Below are positions 52,563 to 61,379 of a stretch of DNA of 64,000 bases, in pieces. This DNA comes from Exophiala sp. HKRS030 (taxonomy: Eukaryota > Ascomycota > Eurotiomycetes > Chaetothyriales > Herpotrichiellaceae), in the NCBI GenBank assembly GCA_023897205.1, contig JAHWDD010000001.1:1922001-1986000 (forward strand), read 5' to 3'. Position 1 is the first letter of the stretch. Every line of letters begins with the position of its first letter. The translations under genes and the position numbers were made by a program. Under the pieces are notes generated by a model that saw only the letters and a program-made list of their open reading frames with translations, did not search any database and was not told the origin of the DNA.

Positions 52563-53909
52563 TCAAAGCTGGAACTTGGTCCTGCTCTTCTCCATCCGTG
52601 CCTTCCACTCCCAATCCTGCCCGCTCCGCCTCTGGATGCCCTTGTCCACGCGCCTGAGCTTCAGCGTCATCCTGGGGCCGAGCTCCTGGAGGCCGGCGCG
52701 GATGCCCTCGACGCCCTTGACCTCTCGACCGTCGGGTCCGACCACAGACTTTTCGGACTCCCGCTTGTCGCGGAAGATGTAGCGATGCCGCCGGAGGAAA
52801 ATGTAATCACGCTGGTTGTGCAGGGTCAAGACTTGACGGCCCTTCAGATCGGGCGTCGCCGGGAAGAGGGACCGAAACAGGTGTGCCGTCAGCAAACCCA
52901 GAGGGGTGGTGAAGTTGTTCAGGATCAGTTCGGGGATGTGGTCGGTCGCGCGGCCGTGGCCCGGGATGCTCTTGGAGGTGTACCAATTGGATATCGAAAA
53001 GTGGAAGGTGGGCCCCTCGGGGAGGTGGACGACCGTCAACCCAGAGGGCCTCTTCTGGTCCTCCTCGAGCACCATGACGGCCGTGTAGGATTCGTTGTGG
53101 GCGAACGAGGCGATCTCGCGCACGGAGAATTTGTACCCGTAGCGGTGGGAGGAGCGCCGGATGTACTTGGAGTTGGGGAACAAGGCCGTCAGGATGGCGG
53201 CTTCTTTGTGCAGCGTCGAGTTGATCGACGTCGTGATCAGGATCTTCGGGGTGGGTGGAGGGCCTGTTGCGTCTGGCGAAGGGAAGAGGGAGGGAAATTT
53301 GGCCGCCAGGGCGGCCGGGGCGAGGGAGAGGTTCGTGGACGTGGTGCTTCGCGTCGGCGAGAGGGCGCGGGGGGCTCTCGAAGAAGATGCAGTATTCATA
53401 AGTTGAGACTTGGAGGGGAGAGGGTCGTGGGAGGTGTCGTCTATCTCGGAAGGTTCGAGGTCTTCTTCCTCGGCGTCGTCGTCGTCGTCGTCATCGCTGT
53501 CTTCGAGCATGGAATCCGCATCGTCCTCGTCATCATCTTCATCTCCATCCGGTCCGGATCCAGACTGGTGGTGGTCTTGATCAACAGGGAGCTCTTGCTC
53601 TTCGGCAAGTTTTCTTCGTTTCAAACGTTCCACGTCGTAGGCCAGTCCAAGACCGCCGTTCTCCGGCTCCTCTTGAACCTCGTCGTACACCCGCTTCTTG
53701 TCGATTGTGGCGGGCACATTGCGTCGCAGACGCTCTTCTCTCAGTTGTGGGTTCTTGGCCTCTTCCTTCTTCCGCCCAAATCTCTCTGATCGTTTCAAGG
53801 CATCCCGTGCTCGTTTCTGCTTTACGTGCAGGTCTTGCCGCCGCTGCTTGTTGGCGGTTTTGAAAGGTAGAGCAGCCTTGTCGGAGAGTCTCGTGCCCTT
53901 TTTGCCCAT
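52563..53909 (-). CDS. rpf1: ribosome production factor 1 (Brix domain)
   Basis: Single exon, 448 aa from the ATG at 53909. Rpf1 is a nucleolar factor needed for 27S pre-rRNA processing and 60S subunit assembly. The basic N terminus (MGKKGTRLSDKAALPFKTAN ... KRARDALKRSERFGRKKEE) is typical. A long acidic run of about 60 residues (DEDDDEDDAD ... DDDDDDAEEEDLEP) separates it from the Brix domain, which begins at PKILITTSINSTL and includes FPNSKYIRRSSHRYGYKFSV, GPTFHFSISNW, GRQVLTLHNQRDYIFLRRHR and LGPRMTLKLRRVDKG. The frame continues upstream to 54131, but that extension has no homology and overlaps the divergent promoter; MGKKG is the conventional start. It shares a 322-bp divergent promoter with glycyl-tRNA synthetase. 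Confidence 0.93.
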   Translation of the reverse strand: MGKKGTRLSDKAALPFKTANKQRRQDLHVKQKRARDALKRSERFGRKKEEAKNPQLREERLRRNVPATIDKKRVYDEVQEEPENGGLGLAYDVERLKRRKLAEEQELPVDQDHHQSGSGPDGDEDDDEDDADSMLEDSDDDDDDDAEEEDLEPSEIDDTSHDPLPSKSQLMNTASSSRAPRALSPTRSTTSTNLSLAPAALAAKFPSLFPSPDATGPPPTPKILITTSINSTLHKEAAILTALFPNSKYIRRSSHRYGYKFSVREIASFAHNESYTAVMVLEEDQKRPSGLTVVHLPEGPTFHFSISNWYTSKSIPGHGRATDHIPELILNNFTTPLGLLTAHLFRSLFPATPDLKGRQVLTLHNQRDYIFLRRHRYIFRDKRESEKSVVGPDGREVKGVEGIRAGLQELGPRMTLKLRRVDKGIQRRSGQDWEWKARMEKSRTKFQL

Positions 53910-54231
53910 TGATAGGTTTTTTCTACGATACCTAGAAGGGGGTTTCACGCATTCCAACTCAAAGTGTACAGAAAAAGGAGCAAAGACAACAATGACAGCC
54001 GGTTTGCGATCGTCAAAGGAGTCAACTTTTTTTTTGGCGCAGGAGAGAAAAAGTTGGAGAATCCCCGCTGGTCGCAAGGCTGAGCCAGGAGTTGGTTGGC
54101 AAGGCTGAAGTAGCTCTAAATTGGTAGCCACACTCCTGTTTGGAAATTATTCCATCGATCGAGTCATCTTTCGTGCTTTTGTGACTCAATCTCTGACTAC
54201 ACCTTTAGCAGCCACTTCTTTCTCACTTTAC
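53910..54231. promoter_or_regulatory. bidirectional promoter rpf1/grs1
   Basis: 322 bp between two divergent genes of ribosome assembly and translation. A poly-T/A run near 54026-54036 could be a nucleosome-free element of the type found in ribosome-biogenesis promoters. No named motif was identified. Confidence 0.4.
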
Positions 54232-56355
54232 ATGCGTGCTTGGAACGCCTTTTCTCGAGCAGCACCCTTCCGTTCTCCGAATTTTTCTGTCCCTCGAAAA
54301 TCCTTTTGCTGCTCGCCGTCGGTATTCAAATTCGAGCCTGAACGCAGTGTAAAGCGCTTCGACCCCAAAATGGCCACCAGCACCACCAAAACTGGGCAGG
54401 CCATGGACCGCGCCGTTATTGAGTCGGTCTTGAGACGCCGATTGTTCTACACTCCTTCCTTCGAGATCTATGGTGGAGAGCGTGGGCTTTTTGACTATGG
54501 GCCGCCCGGTTGCGCCCTCCAAGCCAACGTGGTCGACTTGTGGAGAAAACACTTTGTCCTCGAAGAAGACATGCTCGAGGTGGACTGCACAATGTTGACT
54601 CCCGAGGCCATTCTCAAGACCAGCGGGCACGTTGACAAATTTGCCGACTGGATGTGCAAAGACCCAAAGAGCGGAGAGATCTTTCGTGCGGACCACCTCG
54701 TCGAGCAAGTCCTCGAGGCTAGATTGAAGGCGGACAAGGATGCCCGTGGGCAAAAAGTCGAGGTCGACGAAGCAAAAGACGCAAAGAAAAAGAAGAAGGT
54801 CAAGGATGCCAAGATCGAGAAGCTGGACGATGCGGTGGTTCAGGAATATGAGGAAACGCTCGCCAAAATTGACAACTACGGTGGTGACGAACTTGGAGAG
54901 CTTATCAAGAAGTTCAACATCAAGGGCCCAACCACTGGGGCTGAACTTGATCCCCCCAAGGCCTTCAATTTGATGTTCCAGACCCAGATTGGACCCAGCG
55001 CGGATGTGCCGAATGGCTATCTACGACCAGAAACTGCCCAAGGACAATTTTTGAATTTCCAAAAGCTCCTCGAATTCAACCAACAGTCCATGCCGTTTGC
55101 CTCGGCATCGATCGGCAAGTCCTTCAGGAATGAAATCTCTCCCAGATCTGGCCTGCTACGTGTCCGCGAATTTTTGATGGCTGAAATCGAACACTTTGTC
55201 GATCCGGAGGGGGGGAAGAAGCACCCTCGCTTTGAGGACGTCAAACATGTCGAATTGACCCTACTCAACAGAAAGACTCAGCTGTCTGGAAGCACCAAGC
55301 CTGATGTCCTGACCATCGGTGAAGCTGTTTCTACCGGACTGGTTGACAACGAAACCCTTGGATACTTCCTCGTCAAAATTCAAGAGTTTCTGCTGAAACT
55401 TGGAGTTGACCACAGCAAACTCAGATTCAGACAGCACATGGCCAACGAAATGGCACATTATGCGGCAGACTGCTGGGATGCGGAACTTTTCACCACCTAT
55501 GGATGGATTGAATGTGTCGGCTGTGCTGACCGAAGCGCCTACGACCTGACCGTTCACATGAAGAAGACAGGCGCACCGCTCCTCGTCCGCGAGACCAGAG
55601 CTGAACCATTGGTGATCGAAGAATATCAAGTAGACATCGACCGCAAGAAGCTTGGGCCGAAGTTCCGCAAGGATGCAAAGGCAGTTGAAGCTGCAGTAGA
55701 TGGTCTGTCACAAGAATTGCGTGAGAAGCTGTCGATTGACCTGGAAAAGACTGGAAAGATCGAGGTCTCGACGCCTGGAGTGGGAAGCGGCACCACAGAA
55801 CTTGACAAGGATCTCGTCAAGATCGAGAAAAGAAAGCGCACAGAGCACGTTCGTGAATATACTCCGAATGTCATTGAGCCTTCGTTTGGTATCGGACGAA
55901 TTCTCTACAGCGTCATGGAGCATGTCTTCTGGACTCGGGAAGGCGATGATGCACGAGGAGTGCTCTCATTCCCTCCTACAGTCGCCCCGACAAAAGTCTT
56001 GCTGGTGCCACTGTCCAACCATCCGGACTTCAAACCATTCATCAAGAAGCTCACCTCTAAGCTGCGCCAGATTGGGGTTTCCAACAAAGTTGACGACTCT
56101 TCGGCAAGCATTGGAAAACGATATGCTCGTAATGACGAACTTGGAACGCCATTCGGCATTACCATCGACTTCCAGACGGTCAAAGATAACAGCCTGACAC
56201 TTCGTGAGCGCGATTCTACCAAACAAGTTCGTGCTAGCGAAGACGAGATTCTCGCGGCAGTCCAGTCACTGGTGGATGGGTCTGAGACATGGGAGCAAGT
56301 TGCCAAAAGACTTCCAATGTTCGAGGGACAAGAGACCGAAGCGACAGAGAAGTAG
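54232..56355 (+). CDS. grs1: glycyl-tRNA synthetase, cytosolic and mitochondrial forms
   Basis: Single exon. From the ATG at 54232 the protein has 707 aa; from the second in-frame ATG at 54370 it has 661. The enzyme charges tRNA-Gly. The 46-residue extension (MRAWNAFSRAAPFRSPNFSV ...) is Arg/Ser/Phe rich with no acidic residues over its first 35, a classic mitochondrial targeting sequence. The first ATG has a poor context (T at -3) and the second a strong one (A at -3, G at +4), which fits leaky scanning giving both forms. Class II motifs are present: GLFDYGPPGCALQANVVDLW, motif 2 in FRNEISPRSGLLRVREF and motif 3 in EPSFGIGRILYSVMEH, then the anticodon-binding domain from about TVAPTKVLLVPLSNHPDFKP. 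A Lys-rich insertion (DAKKKKKVKD) is the usual eukaryotic one. Confidence 0.95.
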   Translation: MRAWNAFSRAAPFRSPNFSVPRKSFCCSPSVFKFEPERSVKRFDPKMATSTTKTGQAMDRAVIESVLRRRLFYTPSFEIYGGERGLFDYGPPGCALQANVVDLWRKHFVLEEDMLEVDCTMLTPEAILKTSGHVDKFADWMCKDPKSGEIFRADHLVEQVLEARLKADKDARGQKVEVDEAKDAKKKKKVKDAKIEKLDDAVVQEYEETLAKIDNYGGDELGELIKKFNIKGPTTGAELDPPKAFNLMFQTQIGPSADVPNGYLRPETAQGQFLNFQKLLEFNQQSMPFASASIGKSFRNEISPRSGLLRVREFLMAEIEHFVDPEGGKKHPRFEDVKHVELTLLNRKTQLSGSTKPDVLTIGEAVSTGLVDNETLGYFLVKIQEFLLKLGVDHSKLRFRQHMANEMAHYAADCWDAELFTTYGWIECVGCADRSAYDLTVHMKKTGAPLLVRETRAEPLVIEEYQVDIDRKKLGPKFRKDAKAVEAAVDGLSQELREKLSIDLEKTGKIEVSTPGVGSGTTELDKDLVKIEKRKRTEHVREYTPNVIEPSFGIGRILYSVMEHVFWTREGDDARGVLSFPPTVAPTKVLLVPLSNHPDFKPFIKKLTSKLRQIGVSNKVDDSSASIGKRYARNDELGTPFGITIDFQTVKDNSLTLRERDSTKQVRASEDEILAAVQSLVDGSETWEQVAKRLPMFEGQETEATEK

Positions 56356-57084
56356 GTGGAGGTGGATATGCTGGAAATGGTTTTTGCTTTTGTTTTTTCT
56401 AAGAGATACCCGACCTTGATGGTGCAATCTTCTTTTTGAGACGACCCCAAAAGTTAAGATAGCACCTCGGAGATGATAGCCAGAGCACCGTGGCGGGAAA
56501 TGCTAGGCCATGTACTCCACCAAATAGAGTCATGTAGGAATATGTATGAAGGCGTCCTTGAGCATGAAGTGGTGAGCACCTTGCAGTCTCTCCTTGAACC
56601 GTGCAAACGATCTCATCGGATTTGACATGGAACTGTCAGCTCTACGAGATGGAATGCCCATGTATGCCATTCAAGGCGTCATTACTCCGTTACTTCTTGT
56701 TAGAGGAGCTCAAGCTCGTCCCACCGGAAAAGGAATTGCATTTCCGACTACGGGACATATCACCGTCGCCCACTTTATTGGACTCAGCAAATCCCCCTTG
56801 GAATCCGCATGGCTTGAAGAGAGAAAGCCTGTGCGACTCCAGTCCTTGGTGATTAAATGTCCGTCAATCCTGGTCGGGATTGGACGGATTGAAACGAGCC
56901 TCCCTCTCCCTTCGTTCTTTACGGAAATATGGCCCCGGATCCTGTCCTACCTAGATGATTACGTCCAACTTTTTGTTGATCTCCCCGAAAGGCTCCCCCT
57001 TGGGAGAGTGATAGCTTGCCAACGATCTAGACTTGTGTCAGCAGAAAAGCATGCAATATACGCTCGACTATCTGTGATCGGCCC
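56356..57084. other. intergenic region, tandem genes
   Basis: 729 bp between the GlyRS gene and the small zinc-cluster gene. A frame of 165 codons (56594-57091) is open but has no ATG context or domain and ends just after the next gene's ATG; I take it as leader sequence. A relaxed ATTACTCCGTTAC motif lies near 56682. Nothing else seen. Confidence 0.4.
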
Positions 57085-57666
57085 ATGCTGAGCTTTGCAC
57101 CTATTCTGCCGGCCCCCTTGCCGGGCGAGCGTGGTGTACAACGGCACATAAGTGGAAAGGAACCTCTCCCGCGGCAGAAGAACGTCTCGGTGGCTTGTCG
57201 GGCTTGTCAAAGAGGCAGGCGAAAGGTAAGTTTGGGCACTGGTTCTCGGCGCTTGATGTTATTGTTACTACGGTCTGGCTGATTTCTGACGCAGCGCAGC
57301 GGCGGTCATCCTTGTGTATCCTGTCAAGGTCGTAAGATTGACTGTACCTTTGCGGCAGACGGTGATGGTCGCCGGCAGGGAGCGCGAAAGCGCAAGTTGG
57401 AAGATCTCGAGACCGACAGCCAGCTCTTGTGCCACATTCTGCATATCATCCAGGGCAGGAACAATGACGACGACTGGGCCTCGATCATGTCTTTGATCCG
57501 CAGCAATCTCCCACTGGAAGAGGTCAAAGGACGTATCAAGCGGCAAATGATGGATTTTAGACTCCGACACCACCACCATCAACATCATCCCACCCCAAGT
57601 CAAAAGACCTGTACGGTCCAAACGAAGGTCTGCACCGTTACAGAGAGCGAGAGCACGAATGTATGA
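57085..57666 (+). CDS. small Zn2Cys6-type protein with altered zinc cluster
   Basis: Two exons, 57085-57225 and 57295-57666, with a 69-bp phase-0 intron (GTAAGT ... CTGACGCAG); 170 aa. It belongs to a short fungal family in which a Zn2Cys6 DNA-binding domain is followed by about 100 helical residues and no transcription-factor core domain. The cluster reads CRACQRGRRK then RSGGHPCVSCQGRKIDC, so five of the six Cys are in register and the third is Arg (codon CGC at 57295-57297, one base from TGC). The tail KRKLEDLETDSQLLCHILH...IMSLIRSNLPLEEVKGRI matches the family helix region. The Arg is the first codon after the intron; the alternative acceptor 5 bp later gives an early stop. Nuclear location is expected. 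Because of the substitution, DNA binding may be weakened or lost. Confidence 0.7.
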
Positions 57667-58470
57667 TTCAGAAACAATGACCTAATTTCCAGCCATGAGT
57701 CTCTCTCCGCTACTACTACTACTACTCGTATCTACCAAGCATCTCCCTTCGAACGCTCTCAGTCAAGACTTCAAGCCGATGCCGATGACTTGAACGACAC
57801 TTGATCACGTAGATCTCAGCCTTGCCGGGAAGAAAGGCTAGACACCTGTTGGCCCAATTCCGGAGGGGCAGGCGAGGCTCGGCTTGCCATCGTTCGCTCC
57901 TGTTGGTGCAACTTCAACGAACACTATCAACACTCACCTCGAGACTTCAATCCCTGTTCCCCTTCTTTCAGTCTGAACTAGTCATACGAGAGCTATTGGT
58001 CAGAGTACGAGCTATATACATGGTGGCACACCTCTCTCCACATTCCAACGCATAACAACATACTCATCATCAGCAAGAAGATGACTTTGGCCTCTCAGGA
58101 ACGGAGTAACACAGCACACACATACATGGATGGCGAAAGGGCGAAGAAGTGTGACCAGGGGCCCAGAATGAGTGTGGAGTTCCGAAGCACAATGCATGCC
58201 CCGACTTCCCATTCCGTACGGAGTATTGCCATCAAAGTCACTTACTGGACCCAGCAAACGTGGTTCCCGTAGTTTCTCAGTCTTTTTCCGATACTAGAAT
58301 CTTACTGCTGTATGCTCACCCGCCTTCACACTGCATAGCTCCCCTCTCGCCGGTTGTGTAGATGTGGGATCGCGAAACACTTGCCTAATGTGGCACACGT
58401 AGGAGATGGAAATAAAGTATTTTATCTCCGCCATATATAGTGATGTTTGTCGTATACCTCCTCTCTTGGG

Positions 58471-58480
58471 TATATATATA
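58471..58480 (+). promoter_or_regulatory. TATA box of NmrA-like gene
   Basis: TATATATATA lies about 160 bp before the ATG of the NmrA-like gene, in the right orientation and spacing for a core promoter with a leader of roughly 100 nt. Confidence 0.45.
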
Positions 58481-58573
58481 GGCCATAGCCACACGTACTA
58501 GCCATACACACCTAAACCTGTACTACCGGTCTTTCTGCTTTTATCAGTCATCTGATTTAAGATAGAGTGATCA

Positions 58574-58578
<5 letters not shown>

Positions 58579-58619
<41 letters not shown>
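58579..58619 (+). repeat. (AC)20 microsatellite next to a start codon
   Basis: About twenty uninterrupted AC units end 18 bp before the ATG at 58638 and are followed by a run of eight C. The tract is almost certainly in the 5' untranslated leader of the NmrA-like mRNA and is likely to vary in length between strains. Confidence 0.85.
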
Positions 58620-58623
<4 letters not shown>

Positions 58624-58637
58624 CCCCCCTCATCACC

Positions 58638-59570
58638 ATGTCGGAACTCGTTGTACTCACCTGCGCTTCCGGTAAACAATGCAGCCAGATCATTCCACAA
58701 CTCTACGGTGACCCAAGATACAGACTCAGACTGGTCGTCCACTCCAGGACATCCCTCAATCGTTTAAAGACCAAGTATCCCGGGGCCGAAGTCGTACAGG
58801 CCGAATTCGGTTCGACCGAGGATTGTGCCAGGATCCTCGACGGCGCGACGACCCTGTACTACGTGAGCCCGACGTTCAGTCCGAAGGAGACTCACTACGG
58901 CATCAACGTCGTCGACGCCGCGTTGGCAGAGTCACAAAAGAAGACCGGCTCGAGATTCTCACACTTCATCTTCTCGTCGGCCCTCCATCCGGAAATCACA
59001 AAACTGTTGAATCACGACCGAAAGCGGTACGTCGAAGAGTACCTGACCGAGTCAATGTTGCCCTACACAATCCTACAACCTAGCCACTTTGCCGACAACG
59101 CCATGGCGCATCTCGTCGCCCAAAAGAAGGCTGATCGCGTGGTTTTTCACGCCGCACACAACCCCGACGTCGCCTTTTCGTTCACGTCTCTCAAGGACTA
59201 CGCCGAGGCGAGTGTGAACGTCATACGCGAAAGGGAAAAACACTTCTACGCCACCTACCAACTGGTGAGTACGATGCCGATGAGGTACACCGAGTACGTC
59301 AGGAGTGTCGGCCAAGTCATGGGGAAAGAAATCGAAATCAAACGAGTGTCGTATGACCAAAGCGTCGCCATTATACAAGAGCGTCTTTACGGAAAGGAAG
59401 GCGGTAGTGACATTACCCAAACCGTCAAGGACGGGTCGGAACGTCTGGTGTTGTATTACAATTCCAGAGGGCTGTATGGTAACCCGAACATCTTGGAATG
59501 GCTGATCCGGAGGAAGCCCACCACGCCGGCGGAGCTGGCAAAGGAAATGATGGAATCGTCGAAGAAGTGA
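58638..59570 (+). CDS. NmrA-like NAD(P)-binding protein
   Basis: Single exon, 310 aa. It resembles the NmrA/HSCARG branch of atypical SDR proteins, which bind NAD(P) and act as redox sensors or as isoflavone-reductase-like enzymes. The N-terminal strand-loop VVLTCASGKQCSQIIPQL takes the place of the G-x2-G-x2-G motif and is degenerate: only one Gly remains, which may weaken dinucleotide binding. Further family-like blocks are VVQAEFGSTEDCARILDGAT, LYYVSPTF, SHFIFSSALHPEITKLLNHD, YTILQPSHFADN and FSFTSLKDYAEA. The catalytic Y-x3-K is absent, as in regulatory members. An AC microsatellite directly precedes the start. The neighbouring zinc-cluster gene is on the same strand, but there is no evidence that the two interact. 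Codons are largely C/G-ending. Confidence 0.82.
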   Translation: MSELVVLTCASGKQCSQIIPQLYGDPRYRLRLVVHSRTSLNRLKTKYPGAEVVQAEFGSTEDCARILDGATTLYYVSPTFSPKETHYGINVVDAALAESQKKTGSRFSHFIFSSALHPEITKLLNHDRKRYVEEYLTESMLPYTILQPSHFADNAMAHLVAQKKADRVVFHAAHNPDVAFSFTSLKDYAEASVNVIREREKHFYATYQLVSTMPMRYTEYVRSVGQVMGKEIEIKRVSYDQSVAIIQERLYGKEGGSDITQTVKDGSERLVLYYNSRGLYGNPNILEWLIRRKPTTPAELAKEMMESSKK

Positions 59571-59959
59571 TAAAAGTGTGCGCGTGACTGATGTATGGTC
59601 GGTAAAACACCAAAAAAACCCCTCTGGCCTTTTCGGAATTGAGATTAAAAATTGGATCTCACCCGTGTCAAAACAATGACATGCTGGTTGTCGTCGTCGT
59701 CGTCGTCGTCCTCGCCGTTGCAAGTACTGGTGCGAGATAAGTGGGCGGTACTCGTATTTACTAACAGTAGATCGTGCAATGTTGCCCCAGATTTTGCACG
59801 GAGATGATATCCGCATCGCGAATGTTTACTCATTCCCAAAAACGTACGGAGTACAACACCTCACAAAAAAGAGGCCCTGAAGCATTCTCGCTTCCCACCA
59901 CCGTATTCGTACCCGTACATACTCCGTACCGAACATACAATACCTGCCTCGTCATAATA
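59571..59959. other. intergenic region, tandem genes
   Basis: 389 bp between the NmrA-like and Q-rich genes. It contains (GTC)8 at 59689-59712 and two copies of the TACGGAGTA motif (59845-59853 and, inverted, 59920-59928), the latter only about 30 bp before the next ATG. An upstream frame open from 59774 lacks conservation and was not included in the gene. Confidence 0.45.
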
Positions 59960-61075
59960 ATGCCGCCTTCGCGACCAGCTCCAGATTTGTCTCCTTCAGT
60001 CCGCCGCAATTTATTCTCGGGTCACATATCGCGACGTCCGGCCTCGGGCGAAATGGACCAGCAGCAACAACCTCCTCCTCAGCAAAGACAACCGCAGGGG
60101 CCTCGCCGACTGCATCAGCGCAGCGTGTCTACACCGTCTCTATCGCCCTCACCGGCCCGTTCTTCTCCCTTTACCGCCAACATCAACGACTCTCCTCCGC
60201 CCACCAACCAAACCAACCCACTCTTCTCCCAGCACGCGTTGCTGCCCTCGCCCCCCGTGCACGCCTCGTTGCATGACAGTTACGATCCCACCATCTCCCC
60301 GAACCGCCCTCTCTCTCCTCGTTCCAGTGCGGCCATATTCCCCAACTCGTCGATCGTGGCTTTGAACCCTCTCACCGGCCGCCCTGCCCTACCCCATATT
60401 CCCGTGCTTCCGGGACGCCTGCGGCTCACGGATTCCGACGATGACGACGACGAAGAAGCACCACAGATTGAAGATCTCACGAGTCACCATCGCCAGGGCC
60501 AGAACATCAGCCAATCAGATCCCTCTGGTGCTGCTGCTGCTGCTGCTGCAACACACCCTCAAAACGGCGGCGGGGCGGTAGATTACGTCTCACACATGGA
60601 TGAAGAGCACGAGGAGCGAGCGGCCTTTGAGCGAGATCTCAGAGATAGGCTGGCTAGTCATCGTGCGCGGCTGCAACGGCAACAGCAGCAACAAGCGACA
60701 GCTCACGGTGCCGCCGTCGTCTCCGTGTCCAACAACCAGCATTCGCAGTCGTCGCGACTCGGTCGCCGCACGCACAGAGTGAAACTCGTCTCTCAGCGCG
60801 ACGACGGTCCGGACTTTGAAATGGGTTCGGGAGGATACCGTGGACAACAACAGCACCAACACCAAGGCGAGCACGCAGCGCCGCCCTCCTATACCACCAG
60901 AGATTACGACCGGGACGAAGAGGAGAAAGACCAGGCGGCCGAAAAGGGCGCGTTACTCAGCATGCTCATAACGAAGCTACGCGAAGAAGTGGCCAGGGCT
61001 GAGGACGAAGCTTGGATGTTTGGCGATACTGGTGCCTTCCGTACGGGAAGCAGCGACGACACGGGTTATGAATGA
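59960..61075 (+). CDS. Q/P-rich fungal protein, function unknown
   Basis: Single exon, 371 aa from the ATG at 59960. No named domain. The N terminus is rich in Pro, Gln and Ser (PSVRRNLFSGHISRRP, then QQQQPPPQQRQPQ and SVSTPSLSPSPARSS). The middle has an acidic run (DSDDDDDEEAPQIEDL) and seven Ala. A short charged helix follows (MDEEHEERAAFERDLRDRL) and then Q-rich sequence. A PPSY motif lies in AAPPSYTTRDYDRDE, a possible WW-domain ligand. The C terminus GALLSMLITKLREEVARAED plus EAWMFGDTGAF looks amphipathic and is the part most likely to be conserved. The ATG is chosen because the segment before it crosses two TACGGAGTA intergenic motifs. Low-complexity composition makes function assignment unsafe. 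Confidence 0.6.
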   Translation: MPPSRPAPDLSPSVRRNLFSGHISRRPASGEMDQQQQPPPQQRQPQGPRRLHQRSVSTPSLSPSPARSSPFTANINDSPPPTNQTNPLFSQHALLPSPPVHASLHDSYDPTISPNRPLSPRSSAAIFPNSSIVALNPLTGRPALPHIPVLPGRLRLTDSDDDDDEEAPQIEDLTSHHRQGQNISQSDPSGAAAAAAATHPQNGGGAVDYVSHMDEEHEERAAFERDLRDRLASHRARLQRQQQQQATAHGAAVVSVSNNQHSQSSRLGRRTHRVKLVSQRDDGPDFEMGSGGYRGQQQHQHQGEHAAPPSYTTRDYDRDEEEKDQAAEKGALLSMLITKLREEVARAEDEAWMFGDTGAFRTGSSDDTGYE

Positions 61076-61379
61076 GCCGGTTCTTGCTTCGGCTACGTTT
61101 CTTTCTGCAGAGGGCAGACCAACATATTTCGATAGACAGCTCAAACCCGTTACAGATTTACGAAAGTCATGACTTAGATGGGAGTTCACCACGAGATTGT
61201 CGTTGTATCCGTTCTCCAGGCTGGGGAGATATTCATGCCACAAGATGGGTCAAACCCTTGACTTGGGCATCGAGATGGCATTCAACCAAGGTGACAATGA
61301 CGAAAGGCGAACACTGTACCATTGCCATTGCAACGATCAAGACAAGGTCGGTTCTGATTGTTCAGCATTATTTTATCAA
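61076..61379. other. convergent 3' flanks
   Basis: 304 bp between the stops of the Q-rich gene and get4. Mixed sequence, no motif or gene seen. Confidence 0.4.

Larger units (their letters stand above)
57667..58637. other. intergenic region with TATA and CA repeat
   Basis: 971 bp upstream of the NmrA-like gene. It contains TCC GTA CGG A-type palindromic sequence with TACGGAGTA at 58217-58225, a TATATATATA box at 58471-58480 and a (CA)n tract that ends just before the ATG. No gene seen. Confidence 0.45.

Noticed and set aside
52785..53789. Plus-strand open frame (334 codons) opposite rpf1
   Set aside because: It is a shadow of the Brix-domain gene with valine- and glycine-rich composition and no family match.
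56594..57091. 165-codon open frame before the zinc-cluster gene
   Set aside because: No ATG start or domain and it overlaps the next start codon; taken as leader.
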